Origin: Paenibacillus paeoniae | GTDB lineage: Bacteria; Bacillota; Bacilli; Paenibacillales; Paenibacillaceae | NCBI RefSeq assembly: GCF_003388735.1 | Contig: NZ_QUBQ01000005.1 | Location: 124,001-188,000 of the forward strand | Reading direction: 5' to 3' | Length of the DNA: 64,000 bases | Shown here: piece after piece, positions 7,210-17,384 of the stretch | Layout of the letters: every line of letters starts with the position of its first letter | Numbering within the stretch: the first letter of the stretch is position 1 | Position numbers and translations under genes: made by a program | Notes under the pieces: generated by a model | What the model saw: the letters and a program-made list of their open reading frames with translations, nothing else | What the model was told of the DNA's origin: nothing | Databases searched by the model: none

Positions 7210-9147
7210 TTACATATATTGCTCCCATTGCTCGTAGGTTACAGCAAGCTTCGCCTTTAATTGGTCGATTTCAGCTTGGAGTTCCTGAATTCGAATATAA
7301 TTGTTGAAAACTTCTGGATCGGCAAGCTGCTGCTCCAATTCCCCGATCTGTTCTTCCAGCGAAGCGATCTCGGCCTCCAACTGCTCCGATTTGCGCTGGC
7401 GATTACGCTCATCGCGCTTGGCTTGCTTCTCGGCTTCATATGAGGTTGCAGGGACAGCATTTGCGGTTTCGTTTAGTTTTTGATTTTTACTCTGCGCTGC
7501 TGCAATTGCTTCGAGTCTGGCATCTTCAATCTCACGTTTCTTCTCCAACATTTCGTCATAATTTCCCAGGAAATGCTCTACGCCGTTCGGCCCTAGTTCG
7601 ACAATACGGTCAGACATTTTATTCAGGAAGTAACGGTCATGAGAAATGAAGAAGAGCGTGCCTTCATAATCCAGCAGAGCAGACTCCAGCACTTCCTTGC
7701 TGAACAGGTCCAAATGGTTGGTCGGCTCATCGAGTACCAGCACATTGGCTTGAGCAAGCATTAGCTTGGCGAGCGAGACGCGAGCTTTCTCTCCGCCGCT
7801 AAGAGAAGATATGCGCTTCAGCACATCTTCGCCGCTGAACAGGAAATTGCCTAATACGGTACGAATTCGCGCTTCCTCCATGTGGGGGTACAAGCCCCAC
7901 ACTTCTTCCAGTATCGTGTTTTGGCCATTGAGTCGTGTATGCTCCTGATCGTAATAGCCGAGTTTAACGTGTGAGCCGAATTGAATAGTACCAGTCGTGG
8001 GCTCTAGCTGTCCAACCAGCGTCTTCAGAAGCGTCGACTTGCCGATCCCGTTCGGGCCGATCAAGGCAACGGTCTCGCCCCTGGTCAGATCAAATTTCAC
8101 ATTATGAAATAATGGCTTATCCCCTCCCGGGAAAACAACCGAGAGATGATCAACCGAGAGGACATCCTTGCCTGTCATTCGTTCAATCTCGAATGAGAAG
8201 TGAGCCTTCTTCAGCTCGCCGGCGGGTCTGTCCATCCGTTCCATCTTATCCAGCGATTTGCGTCTGCTTTGGGCACGCTTGGTGGTGGAGGCTCTCACGA
8301 TATTCCGCTGGATGAATTGCTCCATCCGTTCGATCTCTTCTTGCTGCTTCTCATAATGCTTGAGATGGATTTCGTATTCTGCAGTCTTCAGCTCCAGATA
8401 ACGGGTATAATTGCCTGTATACCGCTTCGCGGAATGCCGTTCGATCTCGATAATGGTGTCGACTAGCGCGTCCAGGAAATAGCGGTCATGAGAGACTACG
8501 ACAATGGCGCCGGGATATCCGCGAAGATAAGACTCCAGCCATGTTAATGTCTCGATATCAAGATAGTTGGTAGGCTCGTCCAACATAAGCAGATCGGGTG
8601 CTTGCAGCAAAATACGAGCAAGCGCGAGACGTGTTTTTTGCCCGCCGCTAAGCGTCGAAATGATGGTGTCGAGGTTGAATGAGCCAAACCCCATGCCGTG
8701 CAGGACGCTGTTGATTCGAGTGTTGATCTCGAAGCCGCCTTGCTCACGGAACCAATCGGAACGATGGGCATAACGATCGAGCACCTCGGCATATTTTTTC
8801 TCGTTGGCATGAAGCTCCGGATCGGCGATCTTCACTTCAAGGTCGCGCAATTCCTGCTCGGCCTCGATCAGATGTGAGAAAACTGCACGCATCTCTTCTA
8901 TTATGGTACGTTCGGACTGCAAGCCGCTATTCTGGGCGAGATAACCGAGCTTCAGTTCTTTTGCTTTATGAATGTCGCCGGAGTCGGCAGACATTTCGCC
9001 AGCGATAATCTTGAGTAAAGTCGATTTGCCTGCGCCGTTGACGCCGACAAGTCCGATGCGCTCTCTCTCCAGAACTTGCATCGATATATGAGATAATATG
9101 GCGCTCACGCCGTAGCTTTTGGAAATATTCGATACTTGCAACAACAT
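7210..9147 (-). CDS. ydiF: ABC-F family ribosome-associated ATPase (YdiF-like)
   Basis: A soluble protein of 645 residues with two ABC domains (Walker A GVNGAGKST near residue 40 and GPNGIGKST near 370; signatures LSGGQKTRLALA and LSGGEKARVSLA). A charged interdomain linker separates the two, there are no membrane segments, and a C-terminal coiled coil ends the protein. This is the ABC-F layout of translation factors. Length and its position before moaC, tat and groESL match YdiF of Bacillus. The ATG at 9147 has GGAGG upstream; the frame extends 10 codons further without a ribosome site. Antibiotic protection is possible in the family but nothing here points to it. Confidence 0.88.
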   Translation of the reverse strand: MLLQVSNISKSYGVSAILSHISMQVLERERIGLVGVNGAGKSTLLKIIAGEMSADSGDIHKAKELKLGYLAQNSGLQSERTIIEEMRAVFSHLIEAEQELRDLEVKIADPELHANEKKYAEVLDRYAHRSDWFREQGGFEINTRINSVLHGMGFGSFNLDTIISTLSGGQKTRLALARILLQAPDLLMLDEPTNYLDIETLTWLESYLRGYPGAIVVVSHDRYFLDALVDTIIEIERHSAKRYTGNYTRYLELKTAEYEIHLKHYEKQQEEIERMEQFIQRNIVRASTTKRAQSRRKSLDKMERMDRPAGELKKAHFSFEIERMTGKDVLSVDHLSVVFPGGDKPLFHNVKFDLTRGETVALIGPNGIGKSTLLKTLVGQLEPTTGTIQFGSHVKLGYYDQEHTRLNGQNTILEEVWGLYPHMEEARIRTVLGNFLFSGEDVLKRISSLSGGEKARVSLAKLMLAQANVLVLDEPTNHLDLFSKEVLESALLDYEGTLFFISHDRYFLNKMSDRIVELGPNGVEHFLGNYDEMLEKKREIEDARLEAIAAAQSKNQKLNETANAVPATSYEAEKQAKRDERNRQRKSEQLEAEIASLEEQIGELEQQLADPEVFNNYIRIQELQAEIDQLKAKLAVTYEQWEQYM

Positions 9148-9285
9148 GATGAAACCTCCACTCCTAAATGGCATCAATTATTACCCTATAGTGTACCACA
9201 AACTCGCGCCGCCATTGGCGAAAGTTGTATAACAATGGTACACTACATGTAGATTATAAGATGAAAGCAGAATGGATGAAGACCG

Positions 9286-9894
9286 ATGCCAATGGAATAT
9301 GCGGGGCATGATAAGTCGGCTAGCCGGACGAAGCTCTCGGGTCTGCGCAACGGGTTGTCCGAGGCACTTCGGAATGAATGGTCGAGCCTGTCCTGCCGAC
9401 ATTTGGCGCAATGGCTGGATGCACATTCCTGTCGGACCGTCATGGCTTACGTATCGTTCAGAAGCGAATTGAATATAAACGAATTCATAGAATGGTGCTG
9501 GAAGAAGAATATTGAAGTGCTCCTTCCACGCTGCGTAAAGGCCGATCATTCTATGACTCTTCATAGCATAACAGGATGGGAACAGCTGACGGCTGGTTCC
9601 TACGGCATTATGGAGCCTGATCTGGAACGCTCGTCTGCCAAGCCAGTGGGGACCGTACCGGATGTCGTTATCGTGCCAGGCTTGGCCTTTGATCGGAGAG
9701 GCGGCCGATTAGGTTACGGCGGCGGCTACTATGACCGATTCGCGGAAGCGATGTTGGCGACAGGAACTCCTCCCCTCTGGATAGGAGCCGGATACGAAGC
9801 GCAAGTACTGGAAGCGCCTGTGCCGAGTGACTCGCATGATCTGCAGCTGGACGGGCTGGTGACGGAGCGGGGATTAATGATAATCGGGCAATAA
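9286..9894 (+). CDS. 5-formyltetrahydrofolate cyclo-ligase
   Basis: A 202-residue 5-FTHF cyclo-ligase. The hallmark segment PGLAFDRRGGRLGYGGGYYD (about residues 140-159) binds ATP and folate, and the N-terminal region carries the basic Arg/Lys helix. It converts 5-formyl-THF to 5,10-methenyl-THF, removing an inhibitor of folate enzymes. The ribosome site is weak, and the second ATG at 9292 is an alternative. It heads the moaC-mog-moeA-like run and ends 1 base before a possible moaC start, so these genes are probably co-transcribed. Confidence 0.88.
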   Translation: MPMEYAGHDKSASRTKLSGLRNGLSEALRNEWSSLSCRHLAQWLDAHSCRTVMAYVSFRSELNINEFIEWCWKKNIEVLLPRCVKADHSMTLHSITGWEQLTAGSYGIMEPDLERSSAKPVGTVPDVVIVPGLAFDRRGGRLGYGGGYYDRFAEAMLATGTPPLWIGAGYEAQVLEAPVPSDSHDLQLDGLVTERGLMIIGQ

Positions 9895-9922
9895 CATGAA
9901 TACGGACGAAAGGGCGATAAGG

Positions 9923-10390
9923 ATGGAGCTAACCCATTTCAACGATCAGGGACGAGCCAAGATGGTCGATATCTCGGAGAAGGATATTACGGTGCGGGAA
10001 GCGACTGCCCAGACGACCGTACGAATGGCGACCACAACGCTTGAGCGAATTAAGGAAGGCAGTATCGGCAAAGGCGACGTCCTGGCTGTCGCGCAGGTAG
10101 CCGGTATTATGGCTGCCAAAAAAACATCGGATTGGATACCCATGTGTCATCCGTTGCCGTTAACGGGTGTGAATATTGCATTCAGTGATAACGGAGCGGA
10201 TGAACTTTACATAGAAGCAACTGTGAAGACAAAAGGAAAAACAGGTGTAGAAATGGAAGCTTTAACAGCGGTATCCGCTACGGCGCTTACCGTATACGAT
10301 ATGTGCAAAGCTTTGCAGAAGGATATGGTAATCGGACCGACGCAGCTTATGGCAAAGTCCGGGGGGAAGAGCGGGGATTATAAACGCTAG
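9923..10390 (+). CDS. moaC: cyclic pyranopterin monophosphate synthase MoaC
   Basis: MoaC converts the MoaA product to cyclic pyranopterin phosphate in molybdenum cofactor synthesis. The sequence begins THFNDQGRAKMVDIS, carries the active-site block WIPMCHPLPLTG and ends in EMEALTAVSATALTVYDMCK. The ATG at 9923 gives a start like known MoaC and has GAAAGGG 10 bases upstream. An in-frame ATG at 9896, one base after the previous stop, would add nine residues and cannot be excluded. Confidence 0.92.
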   Translation: MELTHFNDQGRAKMVDISEKDITVREATAQTTVRMATTTLERIKEGSIGKGDVLAVAQVAGIMAAKKTSDWIPMCHPLPLTGVNIAFSDNGADELYIEATVKTKGKTGVEMEALTAVSATALTVYDMCKALQKDMVIGPTQLMAKSGGKSGDYKR

Positions 10391-10428
10391 GCATACCCTT
10401 GAAGAAAATAGAGAGGGAGGAATGGGAT

Positions 10429-10923
10429 ATGCAGTGGAAGGTTGCATTGTTGACAGCCAGCGACAAAGGCTCGCGGGGTGAGCGAGAGGATACGAGCGCA
10501 CAGGTTATTCGCGAGCTTGTCGAGGAAGAGCTTGGCGGCCAGATCGTAGACTATCGAATCGTGCCGGATGAGCAAGACGAAATTATGGCGGCGATTATCG
10601 AAATGACGGAGTATTATCAAGCCGATCTGGTGCTGACCACAGGAGGAACAGGGCTTGCGCCGCGCGATATTACGCCGGAAGCGACGCTGAAGGTCATTGA
10701 CCGGGAAGTTCCCGGACTTGCGGAAGCGATGAGGATGGGCGCCCTGCATAAGACGAGAAGAGCGATGCTGTCCAGAGGCGTGTGCGGCATTCGCGGCAGC
10801 TCGCTGATCGTGAATCTCCCAGGCAGTCCCAAAGGCGTTCATGAGAGCCTGATGGCCATTATGGATCAGCTGCCTCACGCGCTTGCTATTCTATCGGGCC
10901 AGCATGGAGATCATAACGCATGA
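10429..10923 (+). CDS. moaB: MogA/MoaB-family molybdopterin adenylyltransferase
   Basis: A 164-residue MoCF_biosynth-fold protein. It starts MQWKVALLTASDKGSRGERED and has the substrate-binding TTGGTGLAPRDITPEAT loop and NLPGSPKGV near the end. The family adenylates molybdopterin before metal insertion. The ATG at 10429 is preferred because GAGGGAGG lies at the right distance; an upstream ATG adds ten unlikely residues. It overlaps the next gene by 4 bases (ATGA), indicating coupled translation. Confidence 0.88.
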   Translation: MQWKVALLTASDKGSRGEREDTSAQVIRELVEEELGGQIVDYRIVPDEQDEIMAAIIEMTEYYQADLVLTTGGTGLAPRDITPEATLKVIDREVPGLAEAMRMGALHKTRRAMLSRGVCGIRGSSLIVNLPGSPKGVHESLMAIMDQLPHALAILSGQHGDHNA

Positions 10924-11978
10924 ATCAGAGAGAGGCATCGATCGAGACAGATAGGACTTCCTCCAGGATGAGAACGAAGCTGAAGGAAGTAAGCGTTCAT
11001 GATGCGATCGGATTAAGACTAGCTCATGATTTGACTCAAATTATTCCCGGTACATTCAAGGGAAGGTTATTTAAGCGCGGACATGTGATTACGGAAACGG
11101 ACATTCCTAGCCTGCTTGATATCGGGAAAGAACATATCTACATTATGGAGCTGGATGATGCAGAGCTTCATGAAGATGATGCGGCAATTCGTATGGCTAA
11201 GGCACTTGCGGATGAGTCGCTTCGCCTGACGGAGCCGCATGAGGGGAAAGTGGGCTTGAAGTCCCCAATCGTAGGTATCACGTATATTGCCAAGGAGGTC
11301 GTCGAAGCGATCAACGGGCTTGGCGAGATCGCACTGGCTACGGTGAAGACGGATGCTCTCGTACAAGAGGGCGGTCCGATAGCGGCAACTCGGGCTATTC
11401 CGCTTGTTGTCTCGAAGAAAAAGATCGAGGAAGTGGAGAGGATTGCTGCCACCTACAGGGAGCAGAATGAAGGAAGAGCGCCGCTTGGAGTTCGTCCGTT
11501 CCGTAAAATGAGAGCAGGGCTGCTCACAACAGGCGGCGAAGTGTATCACGGTAGAATCCAGGATAAATTCGGTCCGGCTGTTGCTGAGAAGTTGAATGCG
11601 CTAGGCTCTGAAGTGGCCGAGCAGCGATTCGCACCTGATGATCGACAAGAAATTGTCAAGGAAATACACTATTTGCTGAGCCAAGGGTATGATATGATAC
11701 TGGTAACTGGCGGTATGTCCGTTGATCCGGATGACCGCACGCCGGGCGCTATTGCGGCGGCCGGAGCCGATATTGTAAGTTACGGAACGCCAATGCTGCC
11801 GGGATCTATGTTGTTGATGGGTTACATAGGCGACGTGCCGATCATGGGCTTGCCTGGCTGTGTCATGCATGACCCGTATACGTCCTTTGATGTATTGCTG
11901 CCCAAGCTGTTGGCAGGCGATCGAATTGTACGCGAGGATATCGTAGGGATGGGTTACGGTGGATTGCTTGTCCGTTGA
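10920..11978 (+). CDS. MoeA-like molybdopterin-binding protein
   Basis: A 352-residue protein whose C-terminal half is a MoCF_biosynth domain (LVTGGMSVDPDDRTPGAI, then a MLLMGYIGDVPIMGLPGC segment). The N-terminal part begins with an EVSVHDAIGLRLAHDLTQI block typical of the short MoeA-like proteins of Firmicutes rather than full-length MoeA. It presumably acts in molybdate insertion or as an auxiliary cofactor binder; the exact reaction is uncertain. It overlaps the upstream gene by ATGA and ends about 75 bases before tatA. Confidence 0.8.
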   Translation: MNQREASIETDRTSSRMRTKLKEVSVHDAIGLRLAHDLTQIIPGTFKGRLFKRGHVITETDIPSLLDIGKEHIYIMELDDAELHEDDAAIRMAKALADESLRLTEPHEGKVGLKSPIVGITYIAKEVVEAINGLGEIALATVKTDALVQEGGPIAATRAIPLVVSKKKIEEVERIAATYREQNEGRAPLGVRPFRKMRAGLLTTGGEVYHGRIQDKFGPAVAEKLNALGSEVAEQRFAPDDRQEIVKEIHYLLSQGYDMILVTGGMSVDPDDRTPGAIAAAGADIVSYGTPMLPGSMLLMGYIGDVPIMGLPGCVMHDPYTSFDVLLPKLLAGDRIVREDIVGMGYGGLLVR

Positions 11979-11992
11979 GATAGGCAGTAAGG

Positions 11993-12028
11993 TTGAATGA
12001 GCTTTTTTTATGGCCTATACTAGTATAG
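11993..12028 (+). promoter_or_regulatory. tatAC promoter with a palindromic -10
   Basis: TTGAAT (11993-11998), 17 bp, TATACT (12016-12021). The -10 lies inside the perfect 14-bp palindrome CTATACTAGTATAG (12015-12028), so the same DNA could present a -10 in both directions or form an operator. It is 26 bases before the tatA start. Confidence 0.5.
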
Positions 12029-12053
12029 AAATGATAATGTGGAGGTTTGACTT

Positions 12054-12290
12054 ATGGGTGGAGGTATTGGCGTTACTGGCATTATTCTGCTAGTGTTGCT
12101 TGCGCTGCTATTGTTTGGACCGAACAAGCTGCCTGAATTGGGGCGCGCTTTCGGTAAGACGCTTCGTGAGTTCAAAGCCGGCGCTCGTGATATTATGGAC
12201 GATAACGATCGCAAGGATTCGGACAAGAATCGCACCGAAGTGAACCGTTCGGAACATAACGAGAAGGAAAATAAGCGGCTTCCGGACTAA
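12054..12290 (+). CDS. tatA: Sec-independent translocase subunit TatA
   Basis: A 78-residue TatA/E protein: a short N-terminal membrane helix (GVTGIILLVLLALLLFGPNK), the conserved FGPNKLPELGR hinge, an amphipathic helix (FGKTLREFKAGARDIM) and a charged tail. It forms the channel component for folded twin-arginine substrates and sits directly upstream of tatC. GGAGG precedes the ATG. Links between Tat and the neighbouring molybdenum cofactor genes make sense, since molybdoenzymes are common Tat cargo. Confidence 0.93.
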   Translation: MGGGIGVTGIILLVLLALLLFGPNKLPELGRAFGKTLREFKAGARDIMDDNDRKDSDKNRTEVNRSEHNEKENKRLPD

Positions 12291-12343
12291 TCGGACCCGC
12301 TTTTTTCTTGTTCAAGACCGGGAAGAAGGGAGCAGCTATTGGC

Positions 12344-13144
12344 ATGACGAAAGAGAACACCGACGGGGCTGCGATATCGCGCAGGAAGGTGATACGCGAA
12401 GAGGGATTGATGCCCCTGCTAGAGCATCTGGGAGAGTTTCGGAAACGTCTTATCTATGTGATGATCGTGCTACTGCTAAGTCTTGTGCTGGGGATTATTG
12501 TTGCGGAGCCGGCGTACAACTTCCTGATGAGCCAGAAGCCGGCCAATACGCTTAGTCTACATACGTTCTCGCTATGGGACGGTATCGGCATGTATATGAA
12601 AATAGCGTTCGTGATCGCGCTTATTGTGACGCTTCCATTTATAGCCTATCAGCTATGGTCCTTCGTGAAGCCGGCGCTGAAGAAGCATGAGCAGCGCTCT
12701 ACGCTGAAATACGTGCCATTCGCTCTTCTTATGTTTTTGACGGGGCTGGCCTTTTCTTATTTTGTCGTCTTCCCGCTTGCGTTTAACTTTACCCGCATGA
12801 TCGCGGGAAATTTGAATCTGGAGGAGACATTCGGAATCGTTCAATACTTTTCCTTTATGTTCGGAATACTAATTCCAATCTCGTTATTGTTCGAGCTGCC
12901 TCTTCTGATCATGTTTTTGACGGCAATCCGAATTCTCAATCCGAAGCGTCTACGCAAGATGCGTCGATTGTCTTATTTCATTTTGGCTGTCATTGGTGTC
13001 TTGGTAACGCCGCCGGACTTAATATCGGATCTGCTGGTCATCATTCCACTTATTGGTTTGTATGAGCTAAGCTTATTCATGTCAGACATCGTCTACCGGA
13101 AGCAGCAGATTGCGGATGCGAAGTGGCGGGAAGAGGAAGAATAA
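12344..13144 (+). CDS. tatC: Sec-independent translocase subunit TatC
   Basis: A 266-residue, six-helix membrane protein. It carries the TatC N-terminal motif (MPLLEHLGEFRKRLIYV), the YQLWSFVKPALKKHE loop, and conserved segments near the end (VTPPDLISDLLVIIPLIGLYELS). TatC recognises the twin-arginine signal peptide. ATG 12344 follows AAGAAGGGAG; an in-frame TTG at 12308 is less likely. A hairpin terminator closes the tat operon. Confidence 0.93.
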   Translation: MTKENTDGAAISRRKVIREEGLMPLLEHLGEFRKRLIYVMIVLLLSLVLGIIVAEPAYNFLMSQKPANTLSLHTFSLWDGIGMYMKIAFVIALIVTLPFIAYQLWSFVKPALKKHEQRSTLKYVPFALLMFLTGLAFSYFVVFPLAFNFTRMIAGNLNLEETFGIVQYFSFMFGILIPISLLFELPLLIMFLTAIRILNPKRLRKMRRLSYFILAVIGVLVTPPDLISDLLVIIPLIGLYELSLFMSDIVYRKQQIADAKWREEEE

Positions 13145-13172
13145 TAGGGCGGAGCCCGACATAGCTTACAGA

Positions 13173-13205
13173 AGATCTGTCGTGATTGCGACAGGTCTTT
13201 TTTTT
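13173..13205 (+). terminator. terminator after tatC
   Basis: Stem AGATCTGTCG (13173-13182), loop TGATTG, pairing arm CGACAGGTCT (13189-13198), then a run of Ts. Confidence 0.85.
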
Positions 13206-13210
13206 GGTTC

Positions 13211-13268
13211 TTGACAGAAGGAGAAGGCAGGCGCATAATTTAAACAAATGTTTTAAACAAACGTTTAA
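13211..13268 (+). promoter_or_regulatory. promoter and repeated TetR-type operator
   Basis: TTGACA (13211-13216), 17 bp, CATAAT (13234-13239). Directly after the -10 lie two copies of TTAAACAAAyGTTT (13240-13253 and 13253-13266). The second is a dyad TTAAAC-N4-GTTTAA, and the first contains AAACA-N2-TGTTT. The position blocks transcription start, so the TetR protein encoded at the end of this operon probably represses it. Confidence 0.7.
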
Positions 13269-13293
13269 CATACAGAAATAGGAGTGGATTCGT

Positions 13294-14463
13294 ATGAAAT
13301 CAGCTTTACAAGCCTTTATGAAGCGGCCAACAACTTGGGTTGGCATTATTACTGCATTTATGTTCCAAATCATTTTCGCGGTGATATGGATGACAGGTTA
13401 TAATGGAGTAACAGATCGTGTCGATCAGCTCCGTATTGCAGTTGTGAACGAAGATACGGCTATGGGAGAGCAGATAGCCGCCAACTTGGCGCAGCAGCTT
13501 CCATTCCATATCGTTCAGAGCCCTTCTCTGGAGGAGGCAAGAGCCGATCTGAATGAGCGTGAGGTTCAGATGGTGCTGCACATTCCGGCAGGCTTCACTG
13601 ATCAAGCGGGCAGTTCCGAGAGCCAAGGGGACCTGCACTATTATTTAAATGAATCCAATCCTGCCTTGATTAAAAGTATCATGAGCAGCGCAGCTTCCCA
13701 AATTACATCCGAAGTAAATCGACAGGCTGTCGCCATAGGCGTCCAAAAGACATTGAGCGGCATGGGGATGCCGGATCAGCAGGCCGCGACAGTAGCGCCG
13801 CTGCTGTCTGAGCGGGTACAGGGCGTTGTGGAGTCGTCGAATGTAGTAGAAGGCATGAACAATCAGATGGTGCCTATGATGCTGGTACTGGCTTCCTACG
13901 TTGGCGCGATGATTATGGGTATGAATCTGGAGCAGTCCTCCATGGCAACGGCAGCAAACGTGAGCAAATGGAGAAGATTCGGAGCAAGAGCGATCATCAA
14001 TGTGGTGTCTGCTGTCCTGGTTTCGTTGGTTGGAGCCACTTTGCTTGTAGCTCTAGGAGGGCAGCTTGATCATGGGTTCCTGTATCTGTGGGGCTTCCTG
14101 GGTCTGTTCTTGTTAACCTTTATGTTCGTCTCCCAAATGTTCCTGTTCCTGTTCGGCATGGCTGGCATGCTGTTCAACATTATGCTGCTGTCAGCGCAGC
14201 TCGTCTCCTCGGGTGCAATCGTGCCTCGTGAGCTGCTTTCGGATTTCTATACAGGGCTTGGCGAGTTTCTGCCGGCCACCTACGCGGTTGACGGGACGAT
14301 GAATATTTTGTTTGGCGGTCCGGGCGTAAGCTCGGATGCCGGGATGCTTGCAGCCATCGCCTTGGCGGCCATTGCAGTCAGCGCAGTTGCCGTACTGGTG
14401 AAAGGTCGGCAGGCGGTTCGCCAGCCTGAGGTTGCGATAGCGAGCCAGCGCAAAGAAAAGTAA
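13294..14463 (+). CDS. YhgE/Pip-like ABC-2-type membrane protein
   Basis: A 389-residue protein. An N-terminal membrane helix is followed by an extracytoplasmic region of about 170 residues, then five or six membrane helices from about residue 190. A typical IVPRELLSDFYTGLGEFLPATYAVDG segment precedes the last helix. This is the layout of the YhgE/Pip and ABC-2 permease superfamily, used for export of hydrophobic compounds or peptides. No ATPase is adjacent. It is co-transcribed with the TetR gene, suggesting an inducible efflux or stress role; the substrate is unknown. Confidence 0.8.
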   Translation: MKSALQAFMKRPTTWVGIITAFMFQIIFAVIWMTGYNGVTDRVDQLRIAVVNEDTAMGEQIAANLAQQLPFHIVQSPSLEEARADLNEREVQMVLHIPAGFTDQAGSSESQGDLHYYLNESNPALIKSIMSSAASQITSEVNRQAVAIGVQKTLSGMGMPDQQAATVAPLLSERVQGVVESSNVVEGMNNQMVPMMLVLASYVGAMIMGMNLEQSSMATAANVSKWRRFGARAIINVVSAVLVSLVGATLLVALGGQLDHGFLYLWGFLGLFLLTFMFVSQMFLFLFGMAGMLFNIMLLSAQLVSSGAIVPRELLSDFYTGLGEFLPATYAVDGTMNILFGGPGVSSDAGMLAAIALAAIAVSAVAVLVKGRQAVRQPEVAIASQRKEK

Positions 14464-14489
14464 GCGACAATGATTATCGGAGGTTGATT

Positions 14490-15083
14490 ATGACATTAGC
14501 CGAAGAACAAGATATTAAACACCGGATTCTGCTTGCCGCAAAAAAGTTGTTTGCGCAGCAAGGATTCGATGGCACAACAATTAGACAGATTTGTGAGGAG
14601 GCAAGCGCCAATGTGGCGCTTGTCTCGTATCATTTCGGCGGGAAGGAAAATTTGTTCGGCGCGTTGTTCGAGAATTTTTTTCCAAATCAAAAAATAGCTT
14701 CCATCGATCCGAGCTTTCATCCCGTTGAAGGGGTTAGGCTGGTTATTCGCGAGGTCACGATGTATCGGCATGTGGAGCCGCAGCTGATAAGTATTATTCA
14801 GCAAGAAATCATTCTGAATACGCCGCGCATTATGAAAATCCGTGCGCATGTCATGCCGATGTGGCAGATGCTGAGGCATTGGATGGATGAAGGGCGGAGG
14901 CAGGGTTACTTTGCTTTTCGTTCGCTCGATTCGGCATTCATGTCGGTCACAGGGACCTTGCTGTTCCAACGGGATCAGGAGTATTGGATGCTCCTTCGCG
15001 AGGACAAGAAACCTGACATAGAGATGCTGGCCGAGGATCTGACGGACTTTATCCTGCATGGCTTGCGCTATAACGGGGAGTGA
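14490..15083 (+). CDS. TetR-family transcriptional regulator
   Basis: A 197-residue TetR protein with N-terminal helix-turn-helix (ILLAAKKLFAQQGFDGTTIR, then ANVALVSYHFGGKENLF) and a divergent ligand domain with a CecR-like (DUF1956) flavour. The ATG at 14490 follows TCGGAGG. It lies 26 bases after the membrane protein gene and most likely represses this operon through the doubled operator at 13240-13268. Confidence 0.88.
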   Translation: MTLAEEQDIKHRILLAAKKLFAQQGFDGTTIRQICEEASANVALVSYHFGGKENLFGALFENFFPNQKIASIDPSFHPVEGVRLVIREVTMYRHVEPQLISIIQQEIILNTPRIMKIRAHVMPMWQMLRHWMDEGRRQGYFAFRSLDSAFMSVTGTLLFQRDQEYWMLLREDKKPDIEMLAEDLTDFILHGLRYNGE

Positions 15084-15161
15084 CGCATCGGACTCAGAGG
15101 ATTGCTGGACAAGCACGTGGTAAGACGGGTGTAAAAATCCTGCAAAAATAGAGCCAGGCAC

Positions 15162-15190
15162 TTGAAATCAATCGCAAAAAAAAGTATGAT
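15162..15190 (+). promoter_or_regulatory. groESL sigma-A promoter
   Basis: TTGAAA (15162-15167), 17-bp spacer, TATGAT (15185-15190); the CIRCE element starts 12 bases after the -10. Confidence 0.75.
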
Positions 15191-15201
15191 AAAAATGGTT
15201 G

Positions 15202-15228
15202 TTAGCACTACACGCTTATGAGTGCTAA
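15202..15228 (+). promoter_or_regulatory. CIRCE operator (HrcA binding site)
   Basis: TTAGCACTA-N9-GAGTGCTAA, differing from the CIRCE consensus TTAGCACTC-N9-GAGTGCTAA at one position. HrcA binds this site and represses groESL until heat shock. Confidence 0.95.
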
Positions 15229-15271
15229 CGAATTTACAATAAGCGACAAATTTAGAAGGAGGCTATTTTCA

Positions 15272-15553
15272 ATGATCAAACCTTTGGGTGAACGCGTATT
15301 GATCGAACCAATCGCGAAGGAAGAAACAACTGCGAGCGGCATCGTGCTGCCGGATACGGCTAAGGAAAAGCCACAAGAAGGCAAAGTAGTAGCTGTGGGC
15401 AGCGGCACGCTGAAAGACGGCGTTCGTGTTGCATTGGAAGTAAAAGAAGGCGACCGCGTTCTGTTCTCCAAATATGCGGGCACAGAAATCAAATATGAAG
15501 GCAAAGAATATTTGATTATGAAAGAAAGCGACATTCACGCGATTTTCGAATAA
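15272..15553 (+). CDS. groES: co-chaperonin GroES
   Basis: A 93-residue GroES: MIKPLGERVLIEPIAKEE at the start, the mobile-loop region (ETTASGIVLPDTAKEKPQEG), and a C-terminal strand ending MKESDIHAIFE. It caps the GroEL ring. GAAGGAGG precedes the ATG at 15272; an upstream in-frame ATG at 15218 lies within the CIRCE element and is not the start. CIRCE control and the groEL gene 44 bases downstream confirm it. Confidence 0.97.
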   Translation: MIKPLGERVLIEPIAKEETTASGIVLPDTAKEKPQEGKVVAVGSGTLKDGVRVALEVKEGDRVLFSKYAGTEIKYEGKEYLIMKESDIHAIFE

Positions 15554-15597
15554 ATTCGCGTACACATACTAATCTAATTTTCGGGAGGTAATTGAAC

Positions 15598-17235
<1,638 letters not shown>

Positions 17236-17287
17236 ACTGAGGGCTGATCCCTTGCGCAGCAAGGGATTCTTCTCGGAGCAACACTGA

Positions 17288-17307
17288 TTGCCCACTTTTT
17301 GCCCACA
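17288..17307. repeat. left integrase arm-type repeats
   Basis: TTGCCCAC (17288-17295) and TTGCCCACA (17299-17307), 11 bp apart. The same unit recurs five times near attR and once in the decayed inner end, as expected for integrase arm sites. Confidence 0.6.
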
Positions 17308-17322
17308 TAGTGTAAAATGAAG

Positions 17323-17376
17323 ACACCTTATAGAATTCAGGAGTTAGAGATCCTTGGATTCTCTAAGGTGTTTTTT
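17323..17376. terminator. terminator inside the left end of the element
   Basis: ACACCTTATAGAATTC (17323-17338) pairs with GGATTCTCTAAGGTGT (17356-17371), followed by six Ts. It now ends groESL transcription at the element boundary and shields the element from it. Confidence 0.75.
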
Positions 17377-17384
17377 ATATCTTA

